A stretch of DNA of 64,000 bases from Prevotellamassilia timonensis (GTDB taxonomy: Bacteria > Bacteroidota > Bacteroidia > Bacteroidales > Bacteroidaceae). The notes below the pieces were generated by a model, which had not been told where the DNA came from, searched no databases, and saw only the letters and a list, made by a program, of their open reading frames with translations. Shown in pieces: positions 33,300 to 43,125 of the stretch. Where the stretch lies: NCBI RefSeq assembly GCF_900106785.1, contig NZ_LT629844.1, forward strand, positions 45,454 through 109,453, in the 5' to 3' direction. Positions within the stretch are counted from its first letter, which is position 1. Each line of letters starts with the position of its first letter. Both the position numbers and the translations under genes were made by a program.

Positions 33300-34593
33300 A
33301 AAGAAGTATCGATGCGCCCGGCTGTTATGCGGGGCATTGGTAGCTGTGCTTGCAGCCTGCAGTGATGACATCGCCACGGTGCCGCCTCAACCGACAGTAG
33401 GTGAGGTGGACAGTGAAAGCGTTGTTGTGCCTGTAAGTATCACCTTTGGCGGCACTTATGCTTTACCCGCAAACACCACCCGCTCGGCACCACCGGGGGC
33501 GGCTACCGACCCTTACGATCCGAAGGTGGACGGCGAGGCCGCTGCAGTGCAAACCGACCAGGTGCGTATCGTTGCCTTCAGACGCAAGGTGACAGGTGAC
33601 GACGAAGCAAGCAGCGAGGCCGTTGACGAGGCTGCAACCATTAGCGACAGTGAGTTCGTTTATGACCCTACCAATGACCAAAAGGTGACGTGTAGCCGTG
33701 CCTCCGTTTCGGACCACCGCTTGACGGCTACGGGCAAACTCAAAAAGATGCGCGGCTATCAGTACCGTGTCATTGCAGTGGCCTACAGTTCGAGCATTGC
33801 TCTCCCACCATCGCATAACTTGATACCCGCTGCCACGGGTGAGCAAAACTTGTTTATGCTTAATTTGCAAAACGGTACCACTCTGGCTGAGGCGCAAGCC
33901 GACATAGTCAAGGCCAATGTGACTGGCTGGAAGGAGTTTTTGTATGGTTCTGATCTAGGGAAGAATGATGATTGCCTGAGTGGTTACCTGAGTTATGCGC
34001 CGCAGTTGTTCTATGGCGAGTGTCATACGGCTATGGGCAACCGTGTGGTGCACTTCAGAGAGCAGCAGAGCAATGGCGAGATAATTTCGAACTCACCATT
34101 GACGGGTGTGTTGTACCGCGGCATGGCACGTGTGGAAATGACACTCAGCATAGACAAGCAGAGCAAGGGCGATGTGCATTGGGTGGCTTTGATGGCCAAC
34201 CATACCAACACCGCGGTCAAACTCAATAGCTACGATGCCTTTGCGCAGGCTTTCAACCCGATAACTCAAAAGCTTGACAAGGACTCCTATACCGTGATAG
34301 CTATGGCTGAGGGCAACGATGTGATAGCCGAAGGCAGCACCATAACTCTTGGGGCTTGGGTGTTGCCCACGGCAACCCGCTTGGCACTGCGCGTGTTCTG
34401 TAAGAAGAACCTACTACTACAACAACCGCTCGACTATCGCATTACAACCGCCAATGTGTCGTCTGCCGAACAGGGAACGGGCATTATCGCTCCCGACGTG
34501 AGCGATAACACCTATTATTTACGTCGCAATCAACTTTACAGATTTAAGGGAAAACTCTCGACTATTACGGGAAAGAGAAAGTTGGGAGACTAA
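33280..34593 (+). CDS. Minor fimbrial subunit lipoprotein
   Basis: Two ATGs (33268 and 33280) are possible. I prefer 33280 (MTLIFSKKKYRCARLLCGALVAVLAACSDD), which starts right at a lipoprotein signal. The roughly 437-residue product has two beta-rich domains, and the conserved segment VLPTATRLALRVFCKKNLLLQQPL lies in the second. It ends YYLRRNQLYRFKGKLSTITG, a pattern typical of Mfa-like subunits. It overlaps the preceding gene and lies 16 bp before the large adhesin gene, so these three form one operon. Confidence 0.78.
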   Translation: MTLIFSKKKYRCARLLCGALVAVLAACSDDIATVPPQPTVGEVDSESVVVPVSITFGGTYALPANTTRSAPPGAATDPYDPKVDGEAAAVQTDQVRIVAFRRKVTGDDEASSEAVDEAATISDSEFVYDPTNDQKVTCSRASVSDHRLTATGKLKKMRGYQYRVIAVAYSSSIALPPSHNLIPAATGEQNLFMLNLQNGTTLAEAQADIVKANVTGWKEFLYGSDLGKNDDCLSGYLSYAPQLFYGECHTAMGNRVVHFREQQSNGEIISNSPLTGVLYRGMARVEMTLSIDKQSKGDVHWVALMANHTNTAVKLNSYDAFAQAFNPITQKLDKDSYTVIAMAEGNDVIAEGSTITLGAWVLPTATRLALRVFCKKNLLLQQPLDYRITTANVSSAEQGTGIIAPDVSDNTYYLRRNQLYRFKGKLSTITGKRKLGD

Positions 34594-34609
34594 AAGCATA
34601 TAAAGAACT

Positions 34610-37600
34610 ATGATACAACGCATAAGTGTGCTATTAACTTGCTGCTTGTTGCAGTTTGCTACCGCGGTGCTGGCGCAAAGTGCCAGCGATACGCCTACGG
34701 CCGACGGACTGCTTGACAGCAGACGCACCGTGTGGTACGACCGCGATGCCAATGAAAATCAGCCAACAGTGTCGAACTGGAAGTATCTGGAAAACCGCCG
34801 GGCACTGGTGGGCAGTGGTTGCACGGTGAACAAACTGGTAAGTGCCGTAGGGGTGGGCGAGTGGACCGACAGCTTGGGCAATATAACCAACGAGGACTTG
34901 TCGGACTATGCCACTTTCCCCTCGGTGCTTAAAGCGGGCGTGACGGTCAACCCCATAGTGAGTGTGCGCGATAAGAACAACTATTATGGCGAGGGCACTG
35001 AAGCTGGTTTTTGTGTGGTGGCCTCATCGGGGGCCAGTGTGCTTACCCTTGATGTGGTAAAGGCTATGAGCCTGGTGTTCTATCGCGATGGCGTGCTGGG
35101 GAGCACCATTCCTGTGCAGGAGGGCCAAAATGCTGGTGGGGTGAGTTTGACGCTTATCAAAATCCCCGGTTCGGACGAGGCATGTATATGCCTTACTGCC
35201 AAGGCGCGCGAAATATTTGACGAGGTGTGTTTGCAGCCCTCGGGCGGTGTGAACCTTGACTTGGGCATGGCACTCAAAATTAAATATGCCTTTGTGGGCC
35301 GTGTGACACAGACACTGCTCACCGATAATGGTGTGAAAGCCTATGGCGAAAAGGTGGGGACGACTGCCCCCGGGGCTTACATCAAGTCGGTGTCGGGAGA
35401 GAACCCCGTGCTGCTCGGTATACCTTTTCCGGTAACAGATGAGGAAAAGAAGAGACTTGTTGACGATGACCTGAACAACTATATGTCGCTCACCCCGTTT
35501 GTGGGATTGGCTTACATGGGCGGTGCAAAGATAGAATGTGCCCCAGGAGGCGAGAACGATAACGGACAGGAAGTGTTCAAGGCTGGCAGCGAGGTGGGCT
35601 TTAAGTATAAAAATGTTGCGTTGCTCGACCTGTCGCTCGGGTCGGCCGTTAACATAGAACTGTTTAACCGCGCAGGCAAGAATGTGCAGACCGAGACCCT
35701 CTCGGCCGGCGTACTTGGTTTGGGCGTGGCCACGGGGGGTGACGGCACGGCATCAATACTGGCCAAATGCGACTTTTCGGGGGCGCGCATAGCCTTTTAT
35801 GGCGGTTTGAAAGTGGACTTGGGCGGCACGCGTGTGTATTATGGCTTTGTGAAGGAGGCCCCCGATGTGGCACACCATTGTGACATACGTACCACTACCA
35901 ACACCAATGTGTGCGACTCGCAAACATCATTCCAACTGCACAGCAATCCGGCCCTGTCGGTAAGCTGGACGCTGTTGCTGCAGCCCGAAGGGGCTAATGC
36001 CAAGGTGACAGCCTCGGGCTATGTGACGGGAATGAATGTGCCAGGCGAATACACCTTCCGCGCCACGGCAGCTGATGGCTGCCACGACGATGTGACACTG
36101 GTGGTGGGTGACAACTTGGGGCTGGACAAGACCGAGCATTGCGGCACAGACTTTGTAAACCTTGACCAGGCTGTGTATGGCACTTATACCCTGATGAACG
36201 ACCAGATACCTGATGGCTCGGGTTCGTTGGTGTCGATATCTAACCTTGAACATGCAGAGAACTTGCTCGACAAGGACTATGGCAACTATGCCACTTATGT
36301 GGGTGGCCTCGGTGTGGCCAATAATCTGGCTATTGCAGGTGTGCAGCGCACAGACGGACTCATGTTTGATGGCACAGCCGACCAACAGGGGGCTGTGAAT
36401 GTGGGCTTCGTGGTGGAGAGCGACAATGAGGTGATTGATGCTAAGGTGTTGGAGTTCTTCCAAATACGCTGCTACAAGGATAACAAGGAGGTGTACCGGC
36501 ATGTCATTAGCGAGAGCAATGCCATTGGGGCGGGTGTGGGCACCAGCACAAAAACGCAGAAGGTGCGTTTCAGCATACGTGTCGAACCTATTGACAAGGA
36601 CGCCAAGCCCATACAGTTTGACCAGATAGTGTTGTGGAAATCGGGTGTGCTCGATCTTGGACTGTCAAAGTTGAAACTTTACTATGCCTTTATGGAGGAT
36701 AGCAACTCGCCTTGTGCCAATGCGTTGAGTTGCGGGGCAGTGGTGTTGAGCGATACAACTGGCACCAGCATCAATGCCAATGCTTGCCAAATGGCAGGGG
36801 CTGTAAAGGTGGCGGGGGTTGACGATAACCTGAGTTGCCTGGTTGATGGCAATCTTAACACGGCCATGACCATAGTGAACACTGTTGATGTGGGGGGTGG
36901 CTCGGTAATAGCGGTGAATATGGGCCACACACTTGACTTCCGTCACCAGTTGGGCATTGTGGTGGACCAAAAGACCTATGCTCTTGGGGCTTCGGTGGGT
37001 GCTTGGCTCACGGTCGAAACCTATTATAAGGGTAAGCCTACGGGTGATAAGTTTACCGATTGGAAGGTGCTCGGGGCCAATGTGATAGGTTATGGCGAGA
37101 AGAATTTGTTGCTTATGCAGCCCAAGGAAATGTATGACGAGATAAGGCTGACCATAGCCGGGGTGGTGTCGGCATTAGACGTTCAAAAGTTTTACGGCAT
37201 ATTCCTGCGTGGGGATATTGACAACGATGGCATTCCTGATTGTAAGGACACGGAATCGTGCAAAACTACAATAAAGGACATTGCTATTACTGATGTATGT
37301 AAGGGCGGCAGCATTACTGTAAGTGGGACAGGTACCTCGGAAACGGACTACCGTGTGGTGATGAAGGAGCAAGGGATAAATGACGCATTTACGACGAACA
37401 CCACTGGAGACTTTTCGCGAACTTATGTGATGTCGGTGTCCGGACGCTATAATTTGCTGGTATATGATGGCAGTGGCAATTTGCTGACCAGTGTGCCATA
37501 TACGGTACACCCTAATCAGACGACTTGGCGCAAGAATGCTGCTACGGCCGACTGGAATGAGTGGAATAACTGGACGAATGGCTCACCCTATTGTTGTACA

Positions 37601-39277
37601 GATGTGGTCATTCCCTCGCAGGCGGTGCGTTACCCTGTGCTCAGTGTGGCCGAGTCTGAGGTGATGCGTGCTGACTTGTTTTGCTGCAACAACATTCATT
37701 TTGAACCGCAAGCGGCAGTGGGCGCACCACAATGTCTGAACTATACCAAGGCGTGGGTAGAGTGGGCGCTTGCTCCCAACCGCTATTACTTGCTTGCACC
37801 AACGTTGCACGACACCTATACGGGTGATGCGTTTGTGCCGGCCAGCATGAAAGGCGTGCAGACTGGTGATTACTTTACAACGCTTGATGAGACAAGTGCA
37901 CAGCAAAACCGCTTTAATCCTATCATATACCAACGCTTGTGGAACAAGACGGCCCCTGGAAAACTGTTGGGTGATGGAACAGGCGAGCAGACGACTGTGG
38001 CTGTGACGCAGACGGAGTGGACCAACCACTTTAACCATCTGAAGCATTTGTATGGTTGCGGTGAAGGCTTTTCGTTGTGGGTGGATAACGATGCACTGCC
38101 CGCAACGCAGGTGTTCCGTTTCCGCTTTCCGAAGGAGCATACTGCCTATAATTATTACAATAACTATGACCGCACACAGCTTGCATTGCAGGAAACGGAC
38201 TTTGACCGAAGTCGGGCAGGGCGCTTTGTGTATGAAGACGATGCAAACACCACACCGGAGAATTATACTTATAAGGGCTATGTGGGTGGTGGAGAAAATA
38301 CGCAGCAGCGCCATGTGTATAAGGGAAGCGTGCCGTTGACATTGCACCTTTCGGGCGAAAAAGCGGGTACATTCTTTTTGGTGGGTAATCCGTTTCAGAG
38401 TTATATCAATGTGGCTCGTTTGCTCAAGGGCAATGCTTCTGTCATAAAAGGTGTGAAGCTTTACGATGGTAATACTAACAATACCGCCGTGTTGGCTGAT
38501 GGGCAATTGGTGGGTGATGCCATGCGCATTGGGCCGGGAGAGGCTTTCTTTGTGGAGACTGATGAGGCTCAACAGTCGGTAGACTTGGTGTTGAACGGTG
38601 ACATGCTGACCGATGAGGTGCCGGAGGAGGGGGCCGCCGCAGATGCTTTGTGCTTGACTCTGACGAGCAAGCATACGGGGCTTGAGGCTTCGGCGTGGAT
38701 TGTGACGGGAACAAAGGGCTTGAAGGGCTCGGCCACCTTGTTTGATGCCGGGGCCAAGCCGCAGCTGGCTCTGTTCGCTCAGTCGCACGATGGGGAAGCT
38801 TGTGATGTGACGGTGTTTGATGGCAGGGCTTTGGACCTTGGCATATATGCGGCACAGCATGACACGCTGACTTTGCGCTTTGCTGCAAAGGGGCATACTG
38901 ATTTGACGAACTATGCTTTGCTTGATCGTTTGACGGGTGATGTGTGCGCGCTTTATCAGGGTATGACATTGACGCTGAACACGTGTGGAACGGATTTGGG
39001 ACGTTATGCCTTGGTGGCTGCAAAGACAGCCGTAAAATGTGAAACTGTTTGCCATTCTCATTCTTTGAGGGTGGTGGGGCATGACGTGCAGGTGCGTTCG
39101 GACGCGTCGGACCTATGTGAGTTGCAGGTGTTTGCAACTGATGGACGATTGGTGGCCACATCGCGTGCTGCACACGCGCAGTTGTTGGAATGCCGTGGTG
39201 TAGAAACTGGGCTGTACGTATTGCGCGTAACGGACGTAAAGGGCAAGTGCACCGTATACAAAGTGTGGGTGGATTGA
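34610..39277 (+). CDS. Large putative pilus-tip adhesin with T9SS-like C-terminal domain
   Basis: A 1555-residue secreted protein (signal MIQRISVLLTCCLLQFATAVLA). At least four related modules of about 180-220 residues fill residues 50-850: each has a phrase like DLSDYATF/DLNNYMSL/DYGNYATY/NLNTAMTI near its start and ends near LDLG followed by YAFVG/YYGFVK/YYAFME/FYGIFL. A Ca-binding-like DIDNDGIPDCKD follows at about 865. The C-terminal half includes WNEWNNWTNGSPYCC with IP...YPVL and ends with a T9SS-type sorting-domain-like region (LQVFATDGRLVATSRA...GLYVLRVTD). Last in the pilus operon. Adhesin role is inferred. Confidence 0.75.
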   Translation: MIQRISVLLTCCLLQFATAVLAQSASDTPTADGLLDSRRTVWYDRDANENQPTVSNWKYLENRRALVGSGCTVNKLVSAVGVGEWTDSLGNITNEDLSDYATFPSVLKAGVTVNPIVSVRDKNNYYGEGTEAGFCVVASSGASVLTLDVVKAMSLVFYRDGVLGSTIPVQEGQNAGGVSLTLIKIPGSDEACICLTAKAREIFDEVCLQPSGGVNLDLGMALKIKYAFVGRVTQTLLTDNGVKAYGEKVGTTAPGAYIKSVSGENPVLLGIPFPVTDEEKKRLVDDDLNNYMSLTPFVGLAYMGGAKIECAPGGENDNGQEVFKAGSEVGFKYKNVALLDLSLGSAVNIELFNRAGKNVQTETLSAGVLGLGVATGGDGTASILAKCDFSGARIAFYGGLKVDLGGTRVYYGFVKEAPDVAHHCDIRTTTNTNVCDSQTSFQLHSNPALSVSWTLLLQPEGANAKVTASGYVTGMNVPGEYTFRATAADGCHDDVTLVVGDNLGLDKTEHCGTDFVNLDQAVYGTYTLMNDQIPDGSGSLVSISNLEHAENLLDKDYGNYATYVGGLGVANNLAIAGVQRTDGLMFDGTADQQGAVNVGFVVESDNEVIDAKVLEFFQIRCYKDNKEVYRHVISESNAIGAGVGTSTKTQKVRFSIRVEPIDKDAKPIQFDQIVLWKSGVLDLGLSKLKLYYAFMEDSNSPCANALSCGAVVLSDTTGTSINANACQMAGAVKVAGVDDNLSCLVDGNLNTAMTIVNTVDVGGGSVIAVNMGHTLDFRHQLGIVVDQKTYALGASVGAWLTVETYYKGKPTGDKFTDWKVLGANVIGYGEKNLLLMQPKEMYDEIRLTIAGVVSALDVQKFYGIFLRGDIDNDGIPDCKDTESCKTTIKDIAITDVCKGGSITVSGTGTSETDYRVVMKEQGINDAFTTNTTGDFSRTYVMSVSGRYNLLVYDGSGNLLTSVPYTVHPNQTTWRKNAATADWNEWNNWTNGSPYCCTDVVIPSQAVRYPVLSVAESEVMRADLFCCNNIHFEPQAAVGAPQCLNYTKAWVEWALAPNRYYLLAPTLHDTYTGDAFVPASMKGVQTGDYFTTLDETSAQQNRFNPIIYQRLWNKTAPGKLLGDGTGEQTTVAVTQTEWTNHFNHLKHLYGCGEGFSLWVDNDALPATQVFRFRFPKEHTAYNYYNNYDRTQLALQETDFDRSRAGRFVYEDDANTTPENYTYKGYVGGGENTQQRHVYKGSVPLTLHLSGEKAGTFFLVGNPFQSYINVARLLKGNASVIKGVKLYDGNTNNTAVLADGQLVGDAMRIGPGEAFFVETDEAQQSVDLVLNGDMLTDEVPEEGAAADALCLTLTSKHTGLEASAWIVTGTKGLKGSATLFDAGAKPQLALFAQSHDGEACDVTVFDGRALDLGIYAAQHDTLTLRFAAKGHTDLTNYALLDRLTGDVCALYQGMTLTLNTCGTDLGRYALVAAKTAVKCETVCHSHSLRVVGHDVQVRSDASDLCELQVFATDGRLVATSRAAHAQLLECRGVETGLYVLRVTDVKGKCTVYKVWVD

Positions 39278-39298
39278 ATGAGATGTGTTGCTTGCTTT

Positions 39299-39533
39299 GC
39301 TTCGCCAAGTTAGGCTGCACCTCGGAAATGAAAATGAAAGTCTTTTGGACTTTCATTTTGCATTTCACTCACCTTGCACTAACTTTGCTTCGCCAAGTTA
39401 GGCTGCACCTCAGTAAAGTGAAAGAAAAAGTACACTTTTTCTTTCGCTTTACTTTCGGTTTGCACTAACTTTCCTTCGTCAAGTTAGGCTGCGGTTCGGA
39501 AATGAAAATGAAAGTCTTTGAACTTTCATTTTG
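39299..39533. repeat. Three tandem hairpin-promoter units (about 87 bp each)
   Basis: AGTTAGGCTGC recurs at 39308, 39396 and 39482. Each unit has a small stem CTAACTT...AAGTTAG containing the promoter box TAACTTTG, then TAGGCTGCACCTCGG, then a long hairpin. The long hairpin arms are gaaatgaaaatgaaagtc with its complement in units 1 and 3, and a different pair (gtaaagtgaaagaaaaagt) in unit 2. A related tandem is at 45014-45166. Confidence 0.85.
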
Positions 39534-39560
39534 CATTTCACTCACCTTGCACTAACTTTG
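39530..39560 (+). promoter_or_regulatory. Promoter of the HD-domain gene
   Basis: TTTG at 39530-39533 and TAACTTTG at 39553-39560 are separated by 19 bp, an exact Bacteroidetes promoter. A second identical promoter lies at 39357-39387 in the repeat array. Transcription would begin near 39567, giving a leader of only about 10 bases before the ATG. Confidence 0.75.
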
Positions 39561-39576
39561 CACCTAAAAACTCACG

Positions 39577-40140
39577 ATGAGTGCTTTAGATATTATAAAT
39601 AAGTATTATGCCGACAATGAGCCTTTGCGCAAATTGCTCATAAAACATAGCAAACAGGTGACGGATAGGGCGCTTAAAATCGTTGATAATCACCCCGAAC
39701 TGCACATCGACCGTGCCTTTGTAGAACAGGCGGCCATGCTGCACGATATAGGCATATTCATGACCGACGCACCTGCCATTCACTGTCATGGCACGCACCA
39801 CTATTTGATGCACGGCTATCTTGGCGGACAACTGATGCGCAAGGAAGGACTCGACAAGGTGGCGCGCGTGTGCGAACGCCATACCGGCACCGGACTCACA
39901 CCTGAGGTGATAAAGGCACGCGAATTACCTTTGCCCGAAGGCGACTACCGGCCCGAAACACTTGAGGAACAACTCGTGTGCTATGCCGACAAGTACTACT
40001 CAAAGAGCCACCCCGACCGCATACGCTCTGCCGAAGATACAGCTAAAAGTCTCGAAAAATTTGGACACGAGGGCGTCGACATTTTCTGGAACTGGGTAAA
40101 GCTGTTTGAGCCCGAATTGCTCCCCTCGGCCGGGCAGTGA
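39577..40140 (+). CDS. HD-domain phosphohydrolase
   Basis: A 187-residue protein with the HD signature: His24, His56-Asp57 in AAMLHDIGIF, and later His residues in HGTHHYLMHGYLGGQ and ERHTGTGLTPE. It resembles the HDIG subfamily of small metal-dependent phosphohydrolases. A nucleotide or cyclic-nucleotide substrate cannot be named from sequence. It is driven by the repeat-borne promoters and precedes lptD by 68 bp, with which it may be co-transcribed. Confidence 0.85.
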   Translation: MSALDIINKYYADNEPLRKLLIKHSKQVTDRALKIVDNHPELHIDRAFVEQAAMLHDIGIFMTDAPAIHCHGTHHYLMHGYLGGQLMRKEGLDKVARVCERHTGTGLTPEVIKARELPLPEGDYRPETLEEQLVCYADKYYSKSHPDRIRSAEDTAKSLEKFGHEGVDIFWNWVKLFEPELLPSAGQ

Positions 40141-40208
40141 ACAACCTGTACCGTAAGGCGCACCCGGCATTCACCCCGTATTATATCCCCCTCCTCCCAA
40201 CACAATTC

Positions 40209-43034
40209 ATGCGAAAACTATCTCTCTTCATACTGTCATTGCTGACCACACTATGCGTTGTGGCCAGCCACTTGCGTTTGCAGCCACAGCAACCGGCTGT
40301 GCCAGCAGTACACGACAGTGTGACGACTGACACCACAACAACCAAACAAACCGCCGCCACACCACGCACCGCAGACGCAAAGCCGCGTGTGCCGAAGGAC
40401 GAGGCGGCCGCCACGGACACCACACACCGCGATTCGGTGAAAGTGGACACCGTCAAGACCAAACCAGGCATTGACTCGCCGGTAGAATATCAGGCTGCCG
40501 ACTCCATGGTATACGACGCTGCCAGCGGACTGGCCTACCTTTATGGCAAGGCACAGGTGAACTATCAGAACATGCAGCTGACGGCAGCCAAAATATCGAT
40601 GAACATGGACTCGAGCATGGTGCATGCTGAGGCCCGTGCCGACTCAACGGTGGAGGGCGGGCTCGACGGACGTCCGCAATACACACAGGGCACTGACCAA
40701 TATGACAGCGAGCGCATGTCGTTCAATTTCAAAACCCAAAAGGGCTACATTCTCAACGTCAACACCAAACAAGGCGACGGCTTTATGACGAGTGAACGCT
40801 CAAAACGTGCCGCCGACGGTACACTCTACCTCGAAAAGGGGCGTTACACCACTTGCGATGCCAAGCACCCGCACTTTTATTTGGCACTGTCGCGTGCCAA
40901 GGTGCGGCCGGGCAAGGACGTGGTGTTCGGACCGGCACACCTGGTGGTGGAGGACGTGCCACTGCCGCTGGCCATACCCTACGGCTTCTTCCCGTTCAAC
41001 AAAAAGTATTCGTCGGGCTTTGTCATGCCATCGTATGGCGACGAAACGAGCCGCGGATTTTACCTGCGCGATGGTGGCTACTATTGGGCCATCAACGACT
41101 ATATGGACCTCAAGGCCCTGGGCGAAATCTACACCAAGGGCTCGTGGGGCTTGAGTGCCGAGACCAACTACAACAAGCGCTACCGCTTTCGCGGCAACTT
41201 CTACTTTAGCTACTTGCGCACGGTGGAGGGCGAAAAGAATATGCCCGACTATGCTGTGACAAAGAGCCTCAAACTGCAATGGACACACACCAAGGACTCG
41301 AAGGCTATGCCCAACACCACTTTTTCGGCACGTGTGAACTTTGCCTCCGAAAACTATGAGCGCAAAAATCTTGAAAGCATGTACAACCCCCTGTCGTACA
41401 CGCAGAGCACCCGCGCCAGTTCGGTAAGCTTTGGCCACACGTTTACCAACATCGGGCTAAGCATATCGGCCTCGGCCAACTTGACACAAAACATGCGCGA
41501 CTCCACCATAGCCCTCACACTGCCCGATGTGAGCATATCGTTGGCACGCTTTTACCCCTTCCGCCGCAAGCATCAGGCGGGAAAGGAGCGGTGGTACGAA
41601 AAGATTTCGATGTCGTACACCGGACAAATGTCAAACTCCATCACCACCAAGGAGAACCTGCTCTTTAAGTCGAACCTGATAAAGGACTGGCGCAATGGCA
41701 TGCAGCATCGTGTGCCAATCGATGCCACCTTCCAGCTGTTCAAGTACATCAACATATCGCCATCGTTCTCGTTTCGCGACATCATGTATGCCTCACGCGT
41801 CAACCGCTCGTGGAACACGCTGCTGCAGCAGGAGGTGTGCGACACCACCTATGGCTTTTACAACCTCTACGACTGGAATGTGGGCGTAACAGCCAACACC
41901 ACGCTCTATGGTTTTTACAAACCGTGGAAAAAACTCTTTGGCGGAAAGATTGTGGCCATTCGCCACGTGTTCAAGCCCGCTGTCACCTTTAGCTATGCGC
42001 CCGACTTTACCGCCTCGCGCTATGGCTACCGCAAGGAGTATGAGCGCACCGATGCCTCGGGCAATTCAACCATGGTGGCGTATTCGCCCTACTCAAACGG
42101 CATATATGGCTACCCCTCGGGCTCGAAGCAGGGCTTGATATCGATGTCGGTGTCGAACAACCTCGAAATGAAGGTGCGCTCCGACCGCGACTCTACGGGT
42201 TACCGCAAAATATCGCTCATCGACGAACTTTCGGCCTCGCTGTCGTACAACATGGCGGCCAGCCGCCAGCCGTGGAGCAACCTCAGCACACGACTGCGAC
42301 TGAAGTTGGGCAAGAATAAAACCTTCTCGATGGCGGCTGTGTTTGCCACCTATGCTTACAAGTTCAACGAAAACGGCCAGGTGGTAACCTCCGACCGCAC
42401 GGAATGGAGCTACGGCCGGTTTGGACGTTTCCAAGGCATGTCGCAGAACCTGTCGTACACGCTCAACAACCAGACGTGGAACAAGTTGATGGATTTTCTG
42501 CACGGACGCCGCAAAGCCGACAGTTCGGCCAAGGACAACACTGCAGACGCTGATGCCGACGATGTGGAAGATGCTAATGTCGACCCCGACTTGAAGACTG
42601 CGCGCAAGGGTGGACGAAAACCCAAAAACAAGGCCAAGGTTGATGCCGATGGCTATCTCACCTTTAGCATGCCATGGTCGCTCACGCTGTCGTATGGCAT
42701 CACTATGGCCGAGGACCGCAGCCGGCAAATCAATGTGCGCCGAATGCGCTACCCATTCTCGTTTACGCAGACGCTCAATGCTTCGGGCTACCTGCGCATA
42801 GCCGAGGGGTGGAACATTTCATTCTCGTCTGGCTACGACTTTGAAATGCACAAGTTGTCAATGACAACCATGTCGCTCTCGCGCGACTTGCATTGCTTTG
42901 AAATGTCGGCCAACGTGGTGCTCAAGCCTTATTCGTCGTTCAACTTCACCTTCCGTGCACGTGCCTCCGAATTGGCCGATGCCTTGAAGTGGGAGAAACG
43001 CAGCTCTTACTCAACCAACGTGGAGTGGTACTAA
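40209..43034 (+). CDS. lptD: LPS-assembly outer-membrane protein LptD
   Basis: The start is placed at 40209 (MRKLSLFILSLLTTLCVVASH signal). An upstream GTG would add 24 residues before the signal. The 941-residue protein has a Thr/Ala-rich linker, an LptA/OstA-like N-terminal domain at about 100-220 (VYDAASGLAYLYGKAQVNYQNMQLTAAKISM) and a large beta-barrel with many aromatic-ended strands, ending in an aromatic residue (VEWY). It would insert lipopolysaccharide into the outer leaflet. A polar acidic insert at about 775-825 (KADSSAKDNTADADADD) probably forms a loop. Confidence 0.9.
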   Translation: MRKLSLFILSLLTTLCVVASHLRLQPQQPAVPAVHDSVTTDTTTTKQTAATPRTADAKPRVPKDEAAATDTTHRDSVKVDTVKTKPGIDSPVEYQAADSMVYDAASGLAYLYGKAQVNYQNMQLTAAKISMNMDSSMVHAEARADSTVEGGLDGRPQYTQGTDQYDSERMSFNFKTQKGYILNVNTKQGDGFMTSERSKRAADGTLYLEKGRYTTCDAKHPHFYLALSRAKVRPGKDVVFGPAHLVVEDVPLPLAIPYGFFPFNKKYSSGFVMPSYGDETSRGFYLRDGGYYWAINDYMDLKALGEIYTKGSWGLSAETNYNKRYRFRGNFYFSYLRTVEGEKNMPDYAVTKSLKLQWTHTKDSKAMPNTTFSARVNFASENYERKNLESMYNPLSYTQSTRASSVSFGHTFTNIGLSISASANLTQNMRDSTIALTLPDVSISLARFYPFRRKHQAGKERWYEKISMSYTGQMSNSITTKENLLFKSNLIKDWRNGMQHRVPIDATFQLFKYINISPSFSFRDIMYASRVNRSWNTLLQQEVCDTTYGFYNLYDWNVGVTANTTLYGFYKPWKKLFGGKIVAIRHVFKPAVTFSYAPDFTASRYGYRKEYERTDASGNSTMVAYSPYSNGIYGYPSGSKQGLISMSVSNNLEMKVRSDRDSTGYRKISLIDELSASLSYNMAASRQPWSNLSTRLRLKLGKNKTFSMAAVFATYAYKFNENGQVVTSDRTEWSYGRFGRFQGMSQNLSYTLNNQTWNKLMDFLHGRRKADSSAKDNTADADADDVEDANVDPDLKTARKGGRKPKNKAKVDADGYLTFSMPWSLTLSYGITMAEDRSRQINVRRMRYPFSFTQTLNASGYLRIAEGWNISFSSGYDFEMHKLSMTTMSLSRDLHCFEMSANVVLKPYSSFNFTFRARASELADALKWEKRSSYSTNVEWY

Positions 43035-43125
43035 ACGAGGGTGGAGTGGGGGAGTGGCCCATGCCGCACGTACATACATTCATTCTAAAGCATAACACTA
43101 CATACCAACTTAACAGACACAAGTT

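Noticed and set aside
37583..39082. Minus-strand frame of 499 codons inside the adhesin gene
   Set aside because: Shadow of a continuous 1555-codon gene with signal peptide and repeated modules. No signal or motif in the antisense product.
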